Assembly (NCBI GenBank): GCA_022410635.1
Contig: JAJVDF010000344.1
Location: 38,439-102,438, forward strand
Direction: 5' to 3'
Length of the DNA stretch: 64,000 nucleotides
From: Tretioscincus oriximinensis
Taxonomy: Eukaryota > Chordata > Lepidosauria > Squamata > Gymnophthalmidae
Positions 1 through 11,136 of this stretch are shown piece after piece. The position numbers were made by a program, and so were the translations under genes. The notes beneath the pieces are model-generated. The model was not told where the DNA came from, searched no databases, and was given only the letters and a program-made list of their open reading frames with translations. Numbering within the stretch: the first letter of the stretch is position 1; each line of letters opens with the position of its first letter.

Positions 1-50
1 TCTTCTTCTTCTTCTTCTTCTTCTTCTTCTTCTTCTTCTTCTTCTTCTAA
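1..50. repeat. (TTC)n microsatellite, cut by the window edge
   Basis: Pure TTC repeat on the + strand. Its left end lies outside the window, so its length and any SINE parent cannot be judged. Confidence 0.95.
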
Positions 51-1004
51 TTTTATTTTATAAATCATCAACCATTTAACAATGTCACACAACCTTGATA
101 GCAAACAAAATTAAACAAGATGAACTGAACTTTGGAACACGGAGAAGTCTGATCGCTCTGAAGTGGATTCACCAGGCACTGCGCATTCTTAGTTTAGCAA
201 CGTTTTTAGCACCACCAGCAAGCAGAGCCAGATCTTGGTCAGGAGCTACAAGGGCTAAAGCCCTGGGCAGCAGGTTGGTGGCTGTTTATTAGTGGTGGCA
301 AATTGCCGGCCGTTTAAATTTAAATTTCTCCCAGTTGCGTCTACTGGGCATGTCCCAGCAGCAGCATACATGTATTGCACGTGTCCCAGGCACCACCATG
401 CGCCACCACCTCCATGCACCATTGTATTGTTGCTCTGCATGCGCTGCTACCTGTCTGTCTGTGTGCTGCTTTGCCTGCCTGCCCCGGGCTGCTACCAAAG
501 CCCCTGCATAGGCAGCTGAGAGTGGGAGACAGAGTAGGGCAAATGATGCCACCTCCGGAACCTGATTCTGGGAATGGCACCCAGGGTGACATCACTTCCT
601 GCCCTGGAATGACATCACTTCCTGCCCCGCCTGGAACATTTTTTTTGGGGGGGGGCATAAACTTTTTGCAGCCCAGGGGCATCATATACCCCAAATCTGG
701 CCCTGACAGCAAGAGTAAGCAAACCTCACTGAACTTAGGTACATGCAATACTAAGGAATCCCAGGGTTTGATTTGGCCTCATACTGTTCCCGAAAAAGGT
801 CTAAAGGTCCTGCCATTCTGTTCCAGAAAAGGACACTTTTCTGGAACAGAATTAAGACCAAGACCCTTGGTTTCATAGTCCAATCAAAAGAGGCCTCAGA
901 TATTTGGGTATGTCCACTGTTCAGAGCATTTCATATATTTATGCATGCTGCCAGGATTTTGGTAAGAGTCATTCCTGATGGTATGTATGGCTCCTTTAAT
1001 CATA
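51..1004. other. Intron 1 sequence, no recognised feature
   Basis: No exon, RNA gene or repeat family was recognised. It contains a short direct repeat of a 'tgacatcacttcctgcc' phrase around 585-625 and a G-run near 650. Short open frames here have no recognisable protein content. Confidence 0.5.
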
Positions 1005-1510
1005 GAATCACAGAATCCTAGAGTTGGGAGGGTCATCCAGGGTCATCCAATCCAATGCAGGATTTTCTAAATCATCCCAGACAAGTTGCTGCCCAACCTC
1101 TGTTTGGAGACTTCCAGTGAAGACGAACTCGCCACTTCCTGTGGTAACTTCGTCTACTAATTTATCATCCTGACTGTCTCAATCTCCTCCCTTGCAGCTC
1201 CATCCCACTGTCTCCAGTCCTTCCATGTGCCAATGAGAACAAGGCTGATCCCTCTGCTCTGTGAAAAGCCCTTCAGCTATTTGTAGGCATCTCTCAGGTC
1301 TCCTCTCCGTCTTCTCTTCTGCAGACTAAACATCCCCAGATCCTTTAACCCTTCCTCATAGGACTTCATGGTTTCCAGACCACTCACCATTCTTGTAACT
1401 CTTCTCTGAACCTGCCCAGTATGTCATTTTAATGCCCTGTGAGGAACGATGGGCCATCGCATTTGTCATAAGTTTAAAGGGGCTGTATTTAAGAATAGGG
1501 GTATGGTGAT
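1005..1510 (-). mobile_element. CR1 LINE 3' fragment (ATTCTATG type), antisense
   Basis: Begins with the reverse complement of the CR1 3' terminal octamer (catagaat) and runs into CR1 ORF2 C-terminal coding sequence on the minus strand. The same block recurs at 9928, 18750, 34126 and 49135. The distal part (about 1426-1510) is shared with 34529-34615. Frames are broken. Confidence 0.85.
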
Positions 1511-2094
1511 CTATGGATGGTAGCTCCTTGTTCCAAGGTATGGCCCGGAGGGCAAATTTTCTTCTAGGAGCCCATCGATCCATGCTTTCCTGGAAATCCA
1601 CCCTTCCATTTGCATCAGGCGCTTTTTCAGTAAATAACAAATTTGTGCTGTTAGTCAAAGGATGGTGCAACATGTCCATTTGACAGTTTGCTTTTATGGT
1701 ATTGTGGGATTTTTCCCACTGAGTCAGAATGTTTTGTTTGAAAATTCAGCCGCCAACCATGCTGCCTTGTAGGTCACTCTTGTGTTTTTGGAGGAATGAG
1801 CCAACTGCTCTGGAAGCTGATTGGCTTTTAAGAATATCTTCTATTTTGGACTTTTTCATTGGAATATGGAATTTCTCTGCACAGATGTGGAAGCCCCTTC
1901 TCAGTTCTAAGAAAGGCCGTCCATTGCAGCTGAGGAAGAAGACACAATCTGTGGCCCCTTTCTGCACTAGGCTTTATACTGGGGTATATCTTGGAATAGG
2001 GCCCTGACCTAGAGTAAGCTATGGCAGGCCCTGAATATCTAAAGAGCCAAAGTTCTAAATATTTATTGATTCCAGTATATTGCCTATAGTAAGG
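1511..2094. other. Intron 1 sequence, no recognised feature
   Basis: No repeat or coding similarity recognised. Confidence 0.4.
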
Positions 2095-2340
2095 TGGTTT
2101 GTTTGTTTATTTATACTTATACCCTACCCTAAACCCAAAGGTTTCAGGACGGCCAACCAAAAGGCGGTGCACATAGCTTTTATTGCTTTCTGCACAACAG
2201 ACTCCCTGTGAAGTAGGCAAGGCTGAGAGAGTTCTAAACAACTGTGATTGGCCCAAGGTCACCAAGCTGGCTTCTTGGAGGAATGTGGAATTGAACCAGG
2301 AGGCTACCCTTTAATCATTACATCCAACTGGCTCTCCATC
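2095..2340 (-). mobile_element. tRNA-derived MIR-like SINE, antisense
   Basis: Carries the phrase 'gattggcccaaggtcacc' followed by 'ggaattgaaccaggaggc', a layout common in squamate tRNA-derived SINEs. It is preceded by a TTTATTTA-rich end with the 'taccctaaacccaaaggttt' motif. Related copies lie at 25380, 47715 and 55860. Confidence 0.65.
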
Positions 2341-2444
2341 CTATTTATCCATTCAAGCAACCATCAATACCTCCGGCACAGTTGTTAGAAGCCTCAGCAT
2401 TACATTACCTGTAGTATCTTTGGCCACATTATAGGGTAGGGTTA

Positions 2445-3045
2445 GAACATAAGAGAAGCCCTACTGAATGGGTCAGAGCCCATGTAGTCCAGCCTTCTGT
2501 CTCACATAGTCGCCACCTGGACAGAAGAATGCAAAATCTTCACCTGTTCCAGATGCCCTGCAAATGGTATTTCAAGAATCCTGCCTGTTGCTCCATCTCG
2601 GAGGAAGCGTCAAGACATCCATCCCAGTAGCTGTTTATTTACCTTTGCAGAAACCATGCTCAGTTTCATTCAGCACTGTGTGCTTCACCATGTGTTTAGT
2701 AATTTTGTCTTTAATTATGGTTTCCAACACTTTACCTGTACTGATGTTAAACTAACGTGTCTATAATTTCCAGGATCACCCTGGGATCCTTTTTTAAAGA
2801 TTGGCGTTATGTTTGCTAACCCCCCCCCCCCCAATCTACTGGCACAGTGCCTGATCTTATGGAAAGATTACATATTTTGGCTAGAAGTTCAGCAATTTCA
2901 CATTTGAGTTTTTTAAGAATTCTGGGATTTATTAATGTTCAGCTTATTGAGGCTAGCAAGGACCTCCTCCCTTGTTATCACTGACCAGTATAATTCATCT
3001 GATGCTCTTCCTGAAAAGACTAGTTCTGTTGCAGTTCTTTGNACA
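2445..3045 (-). mobile_element. CR1 LINE, antisense: 3' end plus internal ORF2 part
   Basis: 2445-2660 is a 3' end of the TGTTCTTA subfamily ('agaacataagagaagccc...'). 2665-3045 resembles an internal CR1 ORF2 segment ('taaactaacgtgtctataattt'). It contains a C-run at 2821 and an N at 3042. Two insertions or one deleted copy are both possible. Confidence 0.7.
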
Positions 3046-3174
3046 TTTAACGGGTGTGGAAAAAGTGACACACTCTTATGCACCTGCTCCAAGCTGCACC
3101 TGGTAGAAAATCCTTTCTTCTTCTACATCCATGAAAAGTGCAAAGTTCAATCCTGGTTTTTATTTAGGGACTGT

Positions 3175-3295
3175 AGTTCTAATAGCGCCTTAGAAAATAA
3201 TAAAGGTAAAAATTGGCAGCACTAGCTTTCATAGGCAAATTCTACTTCTTTGGAGGCAATGGAGGGAACACATATCTAAGGACAGACTATATATA
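3175..3295 (-). mobile_element. Short dispersed repeat with hammerhead-like motif
   Basis: Contains 'gcgccttagaaaataataaa' and then, at 3225-3253 read on the minus strand, a degenerate CTGAAGA-like core, a short stem (GTAG with CTAT) and GAAAGC. The same module recurs at 18016, 47249, 48012 and 60336. Confidence 0.5.
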
Positions 3296-3393
3296 GCAAG
3301 CAGAATAGCAACCAAAATGCAGGTAAGTGGGATAGTGAGGTGTCAAGTTCAGTAAAAAGAGGTTTGCTGAGGCTATATGTGTGATAGAAGTAG

Positions 3394-3690
3394 AAGGAGG
3401 AGGAGAAGGACAAGAAGGAGAAGAAGAAGAACTGGGTTCTTATAACCCGCTTTTCTCACCTTTCAAAGGGACTCAAAGTGGCTTACAAAGGTACTTTTTC
3501 ACCCGAAGACTNACATCCTATTTTCCCCATCAGGCTGGGGTGGTTTCCATGTATCTACTTGCAGTAAATTGCAATTTCTTGCAATTCATGCTTTCGAATA
3601 GCTGGGTTAGCTAGAGCTAGTGGAAGGCGCTCATCCCTCCCCACGTCCAACACAGGGCTTCGAANCCCCATCTCCCAGATGAGGATGTGT
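3394..3690 (-). mobile_element. Sauria-like tRNA SINE, antisense
   Basis: Starts with an AAG/GAA-rich tail, then 'gaactgggttcttataaccc', 'gggactcaaagtggcttaca' and the body ending near 'cacagggcttcgaancccca'. It matches the full-length sense copy at 11265-11575. Confidence 0.85.
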
Positions 3691-3814
3691 AAACTTGTCA
3701 GAGTGATGCAATGTAAATAAACCCTTGCTGGATGCTTGAGAAAACTGATATACTGACCAAAAATACATTACCCTGTGCTGTGCTCAGCAGATGGGTAATA
3801 GAGAGTTACAGTCT

Positions 3815-4350
3815 CTGTACANAGAACACAAGAGGAGCCCTGCTGAGTGGAGCCAGAGCCCATTTAGTCTAGTATTCTGTCACACACAGAGACCCACTAA
3901 TTGCACCTGAGCAGTCTGAACAGAAGAAAGCAAATTCTTCCCCTGTTTCCAGACACCCTGCAAATGGTATTTCATGAGTCTTGCCTGTTGCTCCATCCCA
4001 GTTTCAAAAGCTCCACCCTAGTAGCTATTTATACCCTTGTTATCCATAAACCTATCTAATCCTGTCTTAAAGCTATCTGGGCTGCTACCTACCACCACCT
4101 CTTCTGGAAATAAATTCCAAAGTCTGATGACCCTCTGGGTGAAAAAATACTTTCCCTTGCCTGCCCTCACTCTTCTGCCCATCAGCTTCAAGGAGGGGCC
4201 CCTGGTCCTAGCGTTGTGCGATAGAGAAAATAATTTTCTCTCTTCACCGTTTCCTCCCCGTGCATGATTTTACACACTTCAGTCAGATCACGTCTCAAAT
4301 GCCGTCTTTCAAGTCTGAGTAGACCCAGACGTTGCAGCCTGACTTCACAA
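3815..4350 (-). mobile_element. CR1 LINE 3' fragment (TGTTCTTA type), antisense
   Basis: Covers the 3' UTR-like segment ('gaggagccctgctgagtgg') and ORF2 C-terminus. The minus-strand peptide includes KYFFTQ- and LLPEEVV-like words seen in other copies. It ends about 150 bp before the first exon in the window. Confidence 0.85.
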
Positions 4351-4498
4351 GGGAGGTATTACATGGCTTATGGGAAACTGTCTTTTCCGTGATGGACTCT
4401 ACTTCCTTTTCACAACCGTTGGTGGGGAGCAGGTTTTTTTCCCTGGCTGTGCTTTTTACCCGCACGGTTTCCAGATCAATTCCTTTTGTGTCTTGTAG

Positions 4499-4652
4499 GC
4501 GGCCACCCCCCAGGATATGACTTACTGGCTGCAAGAACTTCAGCAGAAAAGATGGGAATATTGCAATAGCCTCGACTTAGCTAAGAGGAACAGCCGGACT
4601 TCACCTCCTCCGGGTGACTTCTCCAAAGGACTTGTGGCCAAAGGTACGACAG
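4499..4652 (+). CDS. TBC1D2B: TBC1D2B exon 2 (end of PH domain)
   Basis: Acceptor 'tcttgtag' at 4491-4498, phase 0 start reading AATPQD then MTYWLQELQQKRWEY, the C-terminal helix of the PH domain that closes the phosphoinositide-binding fold. The linker follows (SRTSPPPGDFSKGLVAK). Two in-phase donors lie 9 bp apart: after 4643 (AAAG|GTACGA) and after 4652 (CAG|GTAACG). The second gives LVAKGTTDL, the same length as human LVARDNTDL, so I chose 4652. Phase 1 end. The human protein reads RQLMTYW where this one reads PQDMTYW, so the junction with exon 1 is variable. Confidence 0.95.
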
Positions 4653-4829
4653 GTAACGTAATGCTGGGGCTTCCGACAATTGTGCCTGATGTATGGAGGG
4701 CTGCTGGGATGGATACATGGGGTGGAGAGAAGAAGAAGAAGAGGAGGAGGAGGAAGAGGGAGGAAATGTTTACTTATAANTCCCCTTTCACCAAGGCTAC
4801 ATACCAGTAAGTTTTTATTCTAAAGAACT

Positions 4830-4925
4830 GTGATTGGCCCAAGATCCCCCAGATGGATTCATGGAGGAGGGTCCAATCGAACCGGGTCCTAGACAACCAG
4901 ATAAGAGTCCAACTTTCTTAAAACC
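4830..4925 (-). mobile_element. MIR-like SINE fragment, antisense
   Basis: 'tgtgattggcccaagatccc' followed by 'ccaatcgaaccgggtcctag' matches the tRNA-like part of the SINE at 2095 and 25380. Confidence 0.55.
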
Positions 4926-4961
4926 TACACAAGTGGAGAGAAACANTTGGCGGGCCACTTG

Positions 4962-5310
4962 AGACATGATGTGCCGGACTAAATGGGCTGTGGCCTGATT
5001 CAGCAGGGCTCCCCTTGTCTAGAATGGATATCAAGGTACCTCCTCCAGATTGGACAGAGAGAACAGGTGAAGAAGAACTGGGTTTTTATACTCTGCTTTT
5101 CTCACCCTGGTCCCAGTGTTGTGCGACAGAGAAAACATTTTTTCTCTATTTCCTATTCACCTTATCCATCCCATGTATGATTTTATCCGCTTCAATCAGA
5201 TCACCTCTCAAACGCCATCTTTCAGGACTGAAGAGGCCTAGAGGTTGCAGCCGGACTTCATAAGGGAGGTGCTCCAGCCCCTTGATCATTCTTGTTGCCC
5301 TTTTATCTGT
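4962..5310. mobile_element. CR1 mosaic (sense tail fragment plus antisense body)
   Basis: 4962-5020 reads like the sense CR1 tail ('gggctgtggcctgattcagc'). 5135-5310 is antisense ORF2 C-terminus ('cacctctcaaacgccatctt'). The join suggests rearrangement or two insertions. Confidence 0.6.
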
Positions 5311-5489
5311 GAAGGTGTCCTCTTGAAATGCCCAGAAGCAATGGAAGGGGCATTGTGTAACACAGAACTAAGTGTTGTGGCCTCATCCAGCAGAATTTCA
5401 CTGTTATTATGCAGTAGGGAAGGAGTAAATTTGAAAAAGATGACATCCCCCCCCCCCAAATCTGACTGCCCTACAGTTTCACCCATAAG

Positions 5490-5759
5490 AACCTGAGCAC
5501 TTCTGAATGGTGCCAGAGCCTATCTTGTCCAGTATTCTGCCTCTCCCAGTGGCCCACCAATTGCAACCCTTGGAAAAAGGATCTGCCATCTGCATGGTAG
5601 TGTAGATTATGGCAGGCCCTGATCAGCATCTACCCTGGCATGTGGGTGAACCAAATAGGGCCTGCCATAGTCTACACTGGCCCACCAATTGCACTTGGGC
5701 ATCTCAAGCAAAAGAAGGCAAACCCCTCTTCACTTCCTGACTCCCTGCAAATGGCATTT
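5490..5759 (-). mobile_element. CR1 fragment, antisense, left of the L1 insertion, with foldback
   Basis: 'ataagaacctgagcacttct' and 'ggcccaccaattgcaaccct' are CR1 3' end phrases. An inverted pair of the foldback motif lies at 5590-5690. The last 14 bp (tgcaaatggcattt) are repeated at 7349-7362, marking an L1 target-site duplication; the CR1 resumes at 7363. Confidence 0.85.
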
Positions 5760-7348
5760 TTTTTTTTGAAATTATATTTTTATTTTTAATGATGTTATTA
5801 CAATATTCCAAAAATCACATTGAACAAAAGGGATCTGCAGGAGCAATTATCGAAAATAAATAGTGAAACAATAGTGATACGATTCCTCCTTACAAAGCAC
5901 CATCTTCCCAACCCTCACCCTAACCATCCCACCCTTCCACCACCACCTGATAACATATCATTGCAACCCTTACATAATATGCAGTTGGAAAATAAGCTGT
6001 ATAGTATACCAAATAATGAGATTTTGTCTGTTTACACCGAATTGGATTAAACTTTTCCAATTGTTCCGCCAGGTACGGTTTGTGGTTATACCTTGTAAAT
6101 GCAACCTTTTTTCCCGGATGGCCTCTTGTAACAAAAATTCTCCTAAATAGTCGTACCAGAGATTTAAAGACCATTGTGCCTTATCTTTCCAACCCCTGGC
6201 CACTACTAGATGCGCCGCCCAAACGGCTGTTTTTATAAAGTTAAGATGTTTCGTGGTCTGGTACTGGGACGGAGATTCTTGCGGTCAGCCAAAATAAATC
6301 ATCCGCAGGGAGATCTATACAGTGATACCTCGGTTCTCGAACGCTTTGACTTTCGACCAAATCGGTATTCGACCAGGAGATTCCAGAAACTTTTGTCTTG
6401 GAATCCGAACAAATATTTGGAACTCGAACTTCCGAGATGAGCCGAATGGCGTTCTTTCGGCCCAGCGCGCCTTGCTTGCGTCATCATTGCGTCGGTTCTC
6501 GAACAATTTGGTTCTCGACCGTCCTCCTGGAACGAGTTATGTTCGAGAACCGAGGTATCACTGTATTTGTAATCAATTTTATCTCCCTGAGTATAGTTGT
6601 TTTGAATGTAATAATTGCGGGGCATTGAGCCCACATGTGAAAATATGTGCCCCTTATATGACAATTATGCCAACATACTGCTGAGGCCCCTGTTATGTGG
6701 AACAATTGGACTGGTGTGCGATACCATCTTGTAATTAATTTATATTCAGCCTCCTTAAATTTCCCTATCTTAATCAAGTTAATGTCTTTGATCCAACTGT
6801 TCCAATATAGATCCAGTATATATAAATCCTGGTTCCAGGCCTGTCTTAGTTGGACCTTATTTTTATACTTGACTCGTAACAGTTCCTGATAGAGCTTCCC
6901 CATAATATTTACTTTATTCTTTAGCCGGTCCTCTATGATCGCTTCGAAGTTGGTTTTACCCAAACGCATCTGGTTTTGAGTGCTTCTCTGGGATATAAAC
7001 GAACGTAGGGCCATCTCCTCTATCCATAAATTTCTCAGGTTGGTTAGATGCCTAATTTGTCTTATCTGCAACGGTGACCCATCAGGTAAAAAAATATCCC
7101 TAAGTCTGATTGCTGTGAAACTAGACAGATCCTTATCTAGTCTTGGCTCCCCGTTGGAGTCGATATATTTTAAAGAAGCCAATGTTACTGTTGATGGCGT
7201 TAATTTTTTATATCACTTCCGCCATAGTTTCCAGCTTGATAAGAAAAGTCTTAACCACTGTGACCTTATGTTAATACGTATTTTATCCATAAACATTGAT
7301 AGTTCTTTTATCGCATTTAACGATCTTTCTACTCTTACTGCTTTATTG
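5760..7348 (-). mobile_element. L1 LINE ORF2 3' part, antisense, 5'-truncated, with precise TSD
   Basis: On the minus strand, 7182 down to about 6565 reads an L1 ORF2 C-terminal protein with the words KLITRWYRTPVQL, a Cys/His-rich patch (CWHNCHIRGTYFHMWAQCP) and, beyond the inner insertion, ARGWKDKAQW. A poly-T start at 5760 is the poly-A tail. Just upstream of the open stretch the frame hits a stop, so the copy is dead. Flanked by the 14-bp duplication tgcaaatggcattt. A MITE interrupts it at 6320-6563. A related copy is at 50500-51262. Confidence 0.9.
6320..6563. mobile_element. pogo/Tigger-like MITE inside the L1
   Basis: Perfect-looking terminal inverted repeats: CAGTGATACCTCGGTTCTCG at the left and its reverse complement at the right, flanked by TA on both sides (6318-6319 and 6564-6565). 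It is 244 bp with no transposase. TIR style and TA duplication fit the Tc1/mariner-pogo superfamily. Confidence 0.9.
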
Positions 7349-7362
7349 TGCAAATGGCATTT

Positions 7363-7470
7363 CGGGAACCCTGCCTGTTGCTCCATCCCAGACGCAGGAT
7401 CAAAAGATCCCTCCTAGCAGCTATTTATACCCAGAGTGTCCGTGAACTTGTCTAATCCTGTCCTGATTCA
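7363..7470 (-). mobile_element. CR1 fragment, antisense, right of the L1 insertion
   Basis: Continues the CR1 interrupted at 5759 ('cgggaaccctgcctgttgct', 'cttgtctaatcctgtcctga'). Confidence 0.85.
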
Positions 7471-8330
7471 TCCCTTTCATTACAACATCAGTTCCCCAGT
7501 TTGGGATGCTTAAATTCTGCTGTTGCCGAGTTCCCAAATAAAAAGGGTGTTCAGAGTTACAAGTTTAATGGATTTAGAAGAGAGGGATTTTAACCTGGTG
7601 TATTAAAGGCTGCTGCACTTGGAGTGGGTGGGGTGTTGAAAGTATAAACTTCTGTCCCAGGTTTTGTCTGGCAAATCTTTTCCCTGCTACTTCCTGAGGC
7701 GAAACCCATTTATGCTAAAGAGCAAAGTGATTCATTAGGCAAAAATGCTTTTATGAATACATTAATTTGTCCTGCCAGCTGTTTTGTAAATAATTGGTCA
7801 GACGACCAATTGGATTTTCCCTTCCTAGTATGCTTGTGAGAATTGCAATTTTTTTTTCTGGTTTAGTCCAGTTGCTCAGGACAGAAGGTGGGTTTAAAAG
7901 CACATGTGTGACCAAGGCCATGAGCTGTTTTTTTCCTTCTTTCTGGACTAAGTCAGTGAAATAAAAAGGGATTAAATGCATTCTGCAGGACGAATTAAAG
8001 AAGACTTAAAAGTAAATGTGACTTAGAGTGTTGAATGCATGCAAATCTGATGCAAATACATTTGAGATTAATTTTATTCTGCAGATCTGACTGGCATGTA
8101 AGTCAAGGCAAGTAGACGTTCATGACTGCTTTCATGTTAAAATTCATGTTTAGTTACTTACTTTAGAACAGCAGAATAGCAGTGCTTTATTGGGATGCAA
8201 AAAAGAAGCAACTTCTGCAAGTGCTGCTTCCATTATAAACTGCATTTGCTGAAATGGTTTCTTTTTAGCATCCCTTAAAGGTGCAACATTGCTTTCCATG
8301 TTTTTATCTGGCAATCCTAATCCTGGTTGC
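7471..8330. other. Intron 2 sequence without recognised repeats
   Basis: Mostly AT-rich, with no exon or known repeat recognised. One of the longer unique stretches of the large intron 2. Confidence 0.5.
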
Positions 8331-8555
8331 CTCCTCCTTCTCCTTCTTCTTCTTCTCCTCCTTCTTCTCCTTCTTCTTCTTCTTCTTCTTCTGCTTCTTC
8401 TTCTGCTTCTTCTGCTTCTTCTTCTTCTTCTTCTTCTTCTGCTTCTTCTCCTTCTCCTCCTTCTTCTTCTTCTCCTCCTTCTTCTCCTTCTCCTTCATCT
8501 CCTCCTTCTCCTTCTTCTCCTTTTCCTCCTTCTCTTCCTCCTCCTCCTCCAAACT
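8331..8555. repeat. (TTC/TCC/TGC)n polypyrimidine tract
   Basis: Interrupted TTC repeat with TCC and TGC variants, about 225 bp, all pyrimidine apart from the G of TGC units and one A. It abuts the 3' end of a CR1 copy at 8556. Confidence 0.95.
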
Positions 8556-8780
8556 GTAGAATCATAGAATCCTAGAGTTGGGACCTCCAGCGGTCATGGG
8601 GGCCAATCCCCGACTCAATGCAGGATTCCCTAAACCATGCCAGACAAGAAGCTGCCCATCCTCTGCCTGAAGACTTCCAGCGAAGGAGAACTCATCACCT
8701 CCTGTGGCAACTTGTTCCACTGACTGATCGCCCTTACTGTGCCTGTGGGAACAAAGCTGATCTCTCTGTTCTGTGGCCCT
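8556..8780 (-). mobile_element. CR1 3' fragment (ATTCTATG type), antisense
   Basis: 'agaatcatagaatcctagag' start and 'gaagacttccagcgaaggag' are diagnostic. It stops abruptly at a second short TTC/TCC tract (8779-8815). Confidence 0.85.
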
Positions 8781-8815
8781 TCTTCTTCTTCCTCCTCTTC
8801 CTCCTCCTCATTCTG

Positions 8816-9415
8816 GACTAAACCAGAAAAACACTGATCATGCTTCAAGGTTGAAAAACGTTTAAAGGTAGATGAACGTGCCCACAGTCTAAATGCAAAT
8901 TGTTTTCTCTGTTTTATTCCATATTTTTTCCTTGCAGTACTTTTGTATTCTCTTGTCTTTGTTCCTGTGGATTTGGAGAAGATATATTTATCCTGTACAA
9001 AAGTCTATTATTATTCACAAAAGGTTTGAATCCTCAAAAACCCCTTGTGAGTCTCATACTTTAGGAATAATAGAACCATAGAGGAATGGAAGAAGAAGCA
9101 CAAAAAGAGTCCCTCCTTTTTTCTGTACACTTTTTTAGCGTCAGGAAGAAAAACAGGGGAGGCCTCTTCTTAGAGTTACTGTTTTGACATTTTCTTCAAA
9201 GAACCCTGTGCAATGCATGGAAATTCTCTGCTCCCTCTGCAGCTCAGAAGAAAAGTAAAGTAAACAATTGATTGGAGGTGGGTGGGGCAGTTGTTGGAGA
9301 GAGAGGTGCAAAGGATGCTGGGATTTTTCTGCACACATCTGCACATGAATACGGGAGGGAAGCATCCATGAGAAATGCATTTAAAAGAAGAAAAGGAGAG
9401 CCCATGCACATGGAG
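8816..9415. other. Intron 2 sequence, no recognised feature
   Basis: No exon or repeat recognised. Confidence 0.4.
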
Positions 9416-9419
9416 CTTT

Positions 9420-9586
9420 ATTCAGAGCTTTATTTATTTACATTTCTATACTGCCTTATACTTGAAGATTTCAGGTTTTAACAATAAAAACCAAATTAAC
9501 CTATTAAAACAACCGTGCCTGGAAGTAGAGAAGGGAGAGCAGATTTTTCAGCCAAAGGTCAAGTTAAAAAGATGTTTGTCTGAATG
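9420..9586. repeat. Unclassified dispersed repeat D
   Basis: Starts 'ttatttatttacatttctat', runs through 'ttatacttgaagatttcagg', then an A-rich stretch and 'tttttcagccaaaggtcaag'. The same order occurs at 18270, 19530, 20600, 31435 and 54245. I do not know its class. Confidence 0.6.
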
Positions 9587-9885
9587 AAGAAGAAGAAGAA
9601 CTTGGTTCTTATACCCCACTTTTCTCACCATTTAAAGGGACTCAAAGCGGCTTACAAGGATATATTTTGCCCGAAGGCTGACATTCTATCTTCCCCACCA
9701 GGCTCTGGTGGTTCCCATGTATCTACTTGCAGTCAGTTGCCATTTCTTGCAATTCATGCTTTCGAATAGCTGGGTTGGCTAGAGCTACAGGCTAGTGGAA
9801 GGGGGTCAGCCCTCCCCACGTCCCACACAGGGCTTCGAAACCCCATCGCCAAGGCGAGAGACGAATTCCTAAGCGACTGAGCCTA
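9587..9885 (-). mobile_element. Sauria-like tRNA SINE, antisense, full length
   Basis: (GAA)n tail, 'gggactcaaagcggcttaca', 'gcagtcagttgccatttctt', then the tRNA-like head ending 'cgaattcctaagcgactgag'. Confidence 0.9.
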
Positions 9886-9889
9886 GGAG

Positions 9890-10310
9890 GGCCTCCTCTC
9901 CAGATCTTAAGGCATGAGCAGGTTGGTATGAATCATAGAATCCTAGAGTTGGAAGGGGCCTCCAGGGCCATGGGGTCCAACCCCTGCTCAATGCAGGATT
10001 CATGAAACCATCCCAGACTGATGACTGTCCAGCCTCCGTTTGAAGACTTCCAGAGAAGGCAAATTCACCACTTCCTGTGGCAACCTGTCCCACTGGTTTG
10101 TCACCCTGACTGTTAGAAAGTCTTTTCTGATATCTAATCTAAATCTCCTCCCGTGCAGTTTCATCCCATTGTTTCTAGACCTTCCGTGTGCCAAGGAGAA
10201 CAAGCCCTTCAGGTATTTGTAGGCAGCTCTCAGGTCTCCTCTCAGACTTCTCTTTTCCAGACTAAACCCCCCCAGGTTCTTTAACTGTTCCTCATAGGTC
10301 ATGGTTTCCA
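9890..10310 (-). mobile_element. CR1 3' end (ATTCTATG type), antisense
   Basis: Begins at 'aatcatagaatcctagagtt' near 9930. The minus-strand frame 10302-10000 reads the ORF2 C-terminus with [22 protein letters not shown] and [17 protein letters not shown]. Confidence 0.9.
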
Positions 10311-10669
10311 GACCATGGAAGAAGACCTTCCTATATAGGCTGATCAGATGATCTTGGTTTCCTGGGGAAATCTCTCGGGGTGGGTTTCCACCTTTTTTGT
10401 CGATATTTTTTTCCCTCTCCCCCAGGAGTAATGTCGCTAATTTATCTTGTGCTCCAGAAATTTCTCATGCACTCCTGAGAATTTTGCTTGTGTGCACAAG
10501 ATTTCACGAGGGTAGTTGTGCATATTTGTGGGGTTGCTTGCAGTATTCATGGATATTGAAATTGACATGAATATTAATTACCCCGGAATGAGCCTTAGAA
10601 AATCTGGCCAGTCCACCTTTCTAGGTATTTGGGTTTCTTTATGTATTATATATTAGATAAGTACATGCC

Positions 10670-10780
10670 TGAACTGTTGGCCACATATGAGCTTTGGTTG
10701 GCTGCCCTGAGGCCTTCGGGTATAGGGCGGGATATAAGTATAAATAAATTAAAAATAATAAATAATAGTAAGAAACATCG
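10670..10780 (+). mobile_element. L2-like LINE 3' tail
   Basis: 'gccctgaggccttcgggtat' followed by 'agggcgggatataagtataa' and an ATAA-rich tail. The same end follows L2 coding sequence at 32080 and 39500. Confidence 0.65.
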
Positions 10781-10788
10781 TTATACCA

Positions 10789-11136
10789 TAGACTGACCAG
10801 GTTTTCTGAGATCCAAACTGGGGTGATTAATATTCATGCTAATTTGCATATTCATGAATATGCAAATCACCCACCAACATGCATACCCCTCCAAAATCCT
10901 CTCCCGATAAATGTGAAGCATGTGAGAATTTTTCAAAGCGCGTGAGAATTTTTAAAGGATGTGAGATTTTTTTTTGCATTTTTTAATTTTTTTTACTGGG
11001 GATGGTGCCTTCAGGAGCTGGCCCCAGTTGCCAGAGCCCACTAGTGGTGCAGTGAATTTTAAATCGGGAAGCTCGGGTAGACATCCCAAAACCTGGTCGT
11101 CCCCCCCCTGAAAAAAGGGGTCATCTGGTCAGCCTC
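10789..11136. mobile_element. hAT-like MITE with 8-bp TSD
   Basis: Left end 'tagactgaccag' and right end 'ctggtcagcctc' form inverted repeats. The 8-bp duplication ttatacca flanks it (10781-10788 and 11137-11144). It carries a 'catgaatatgcaaatcaccc' octamer-like stretch. A second copy is at 32947-33295 and a fragment at 37722-37786. Confidence 0.85.

Noticed and set aside
375..878. 167-codon open frame at the left end
   Set aside because: Low-complexity translation, no homologue recognised, upstream of the PH exon inside intron 1.
8281..8575. Open frames of poly-Leu, poly-Ser or poly-Glu
   Set aside because: Translations of TTC/TCC simple repeats.
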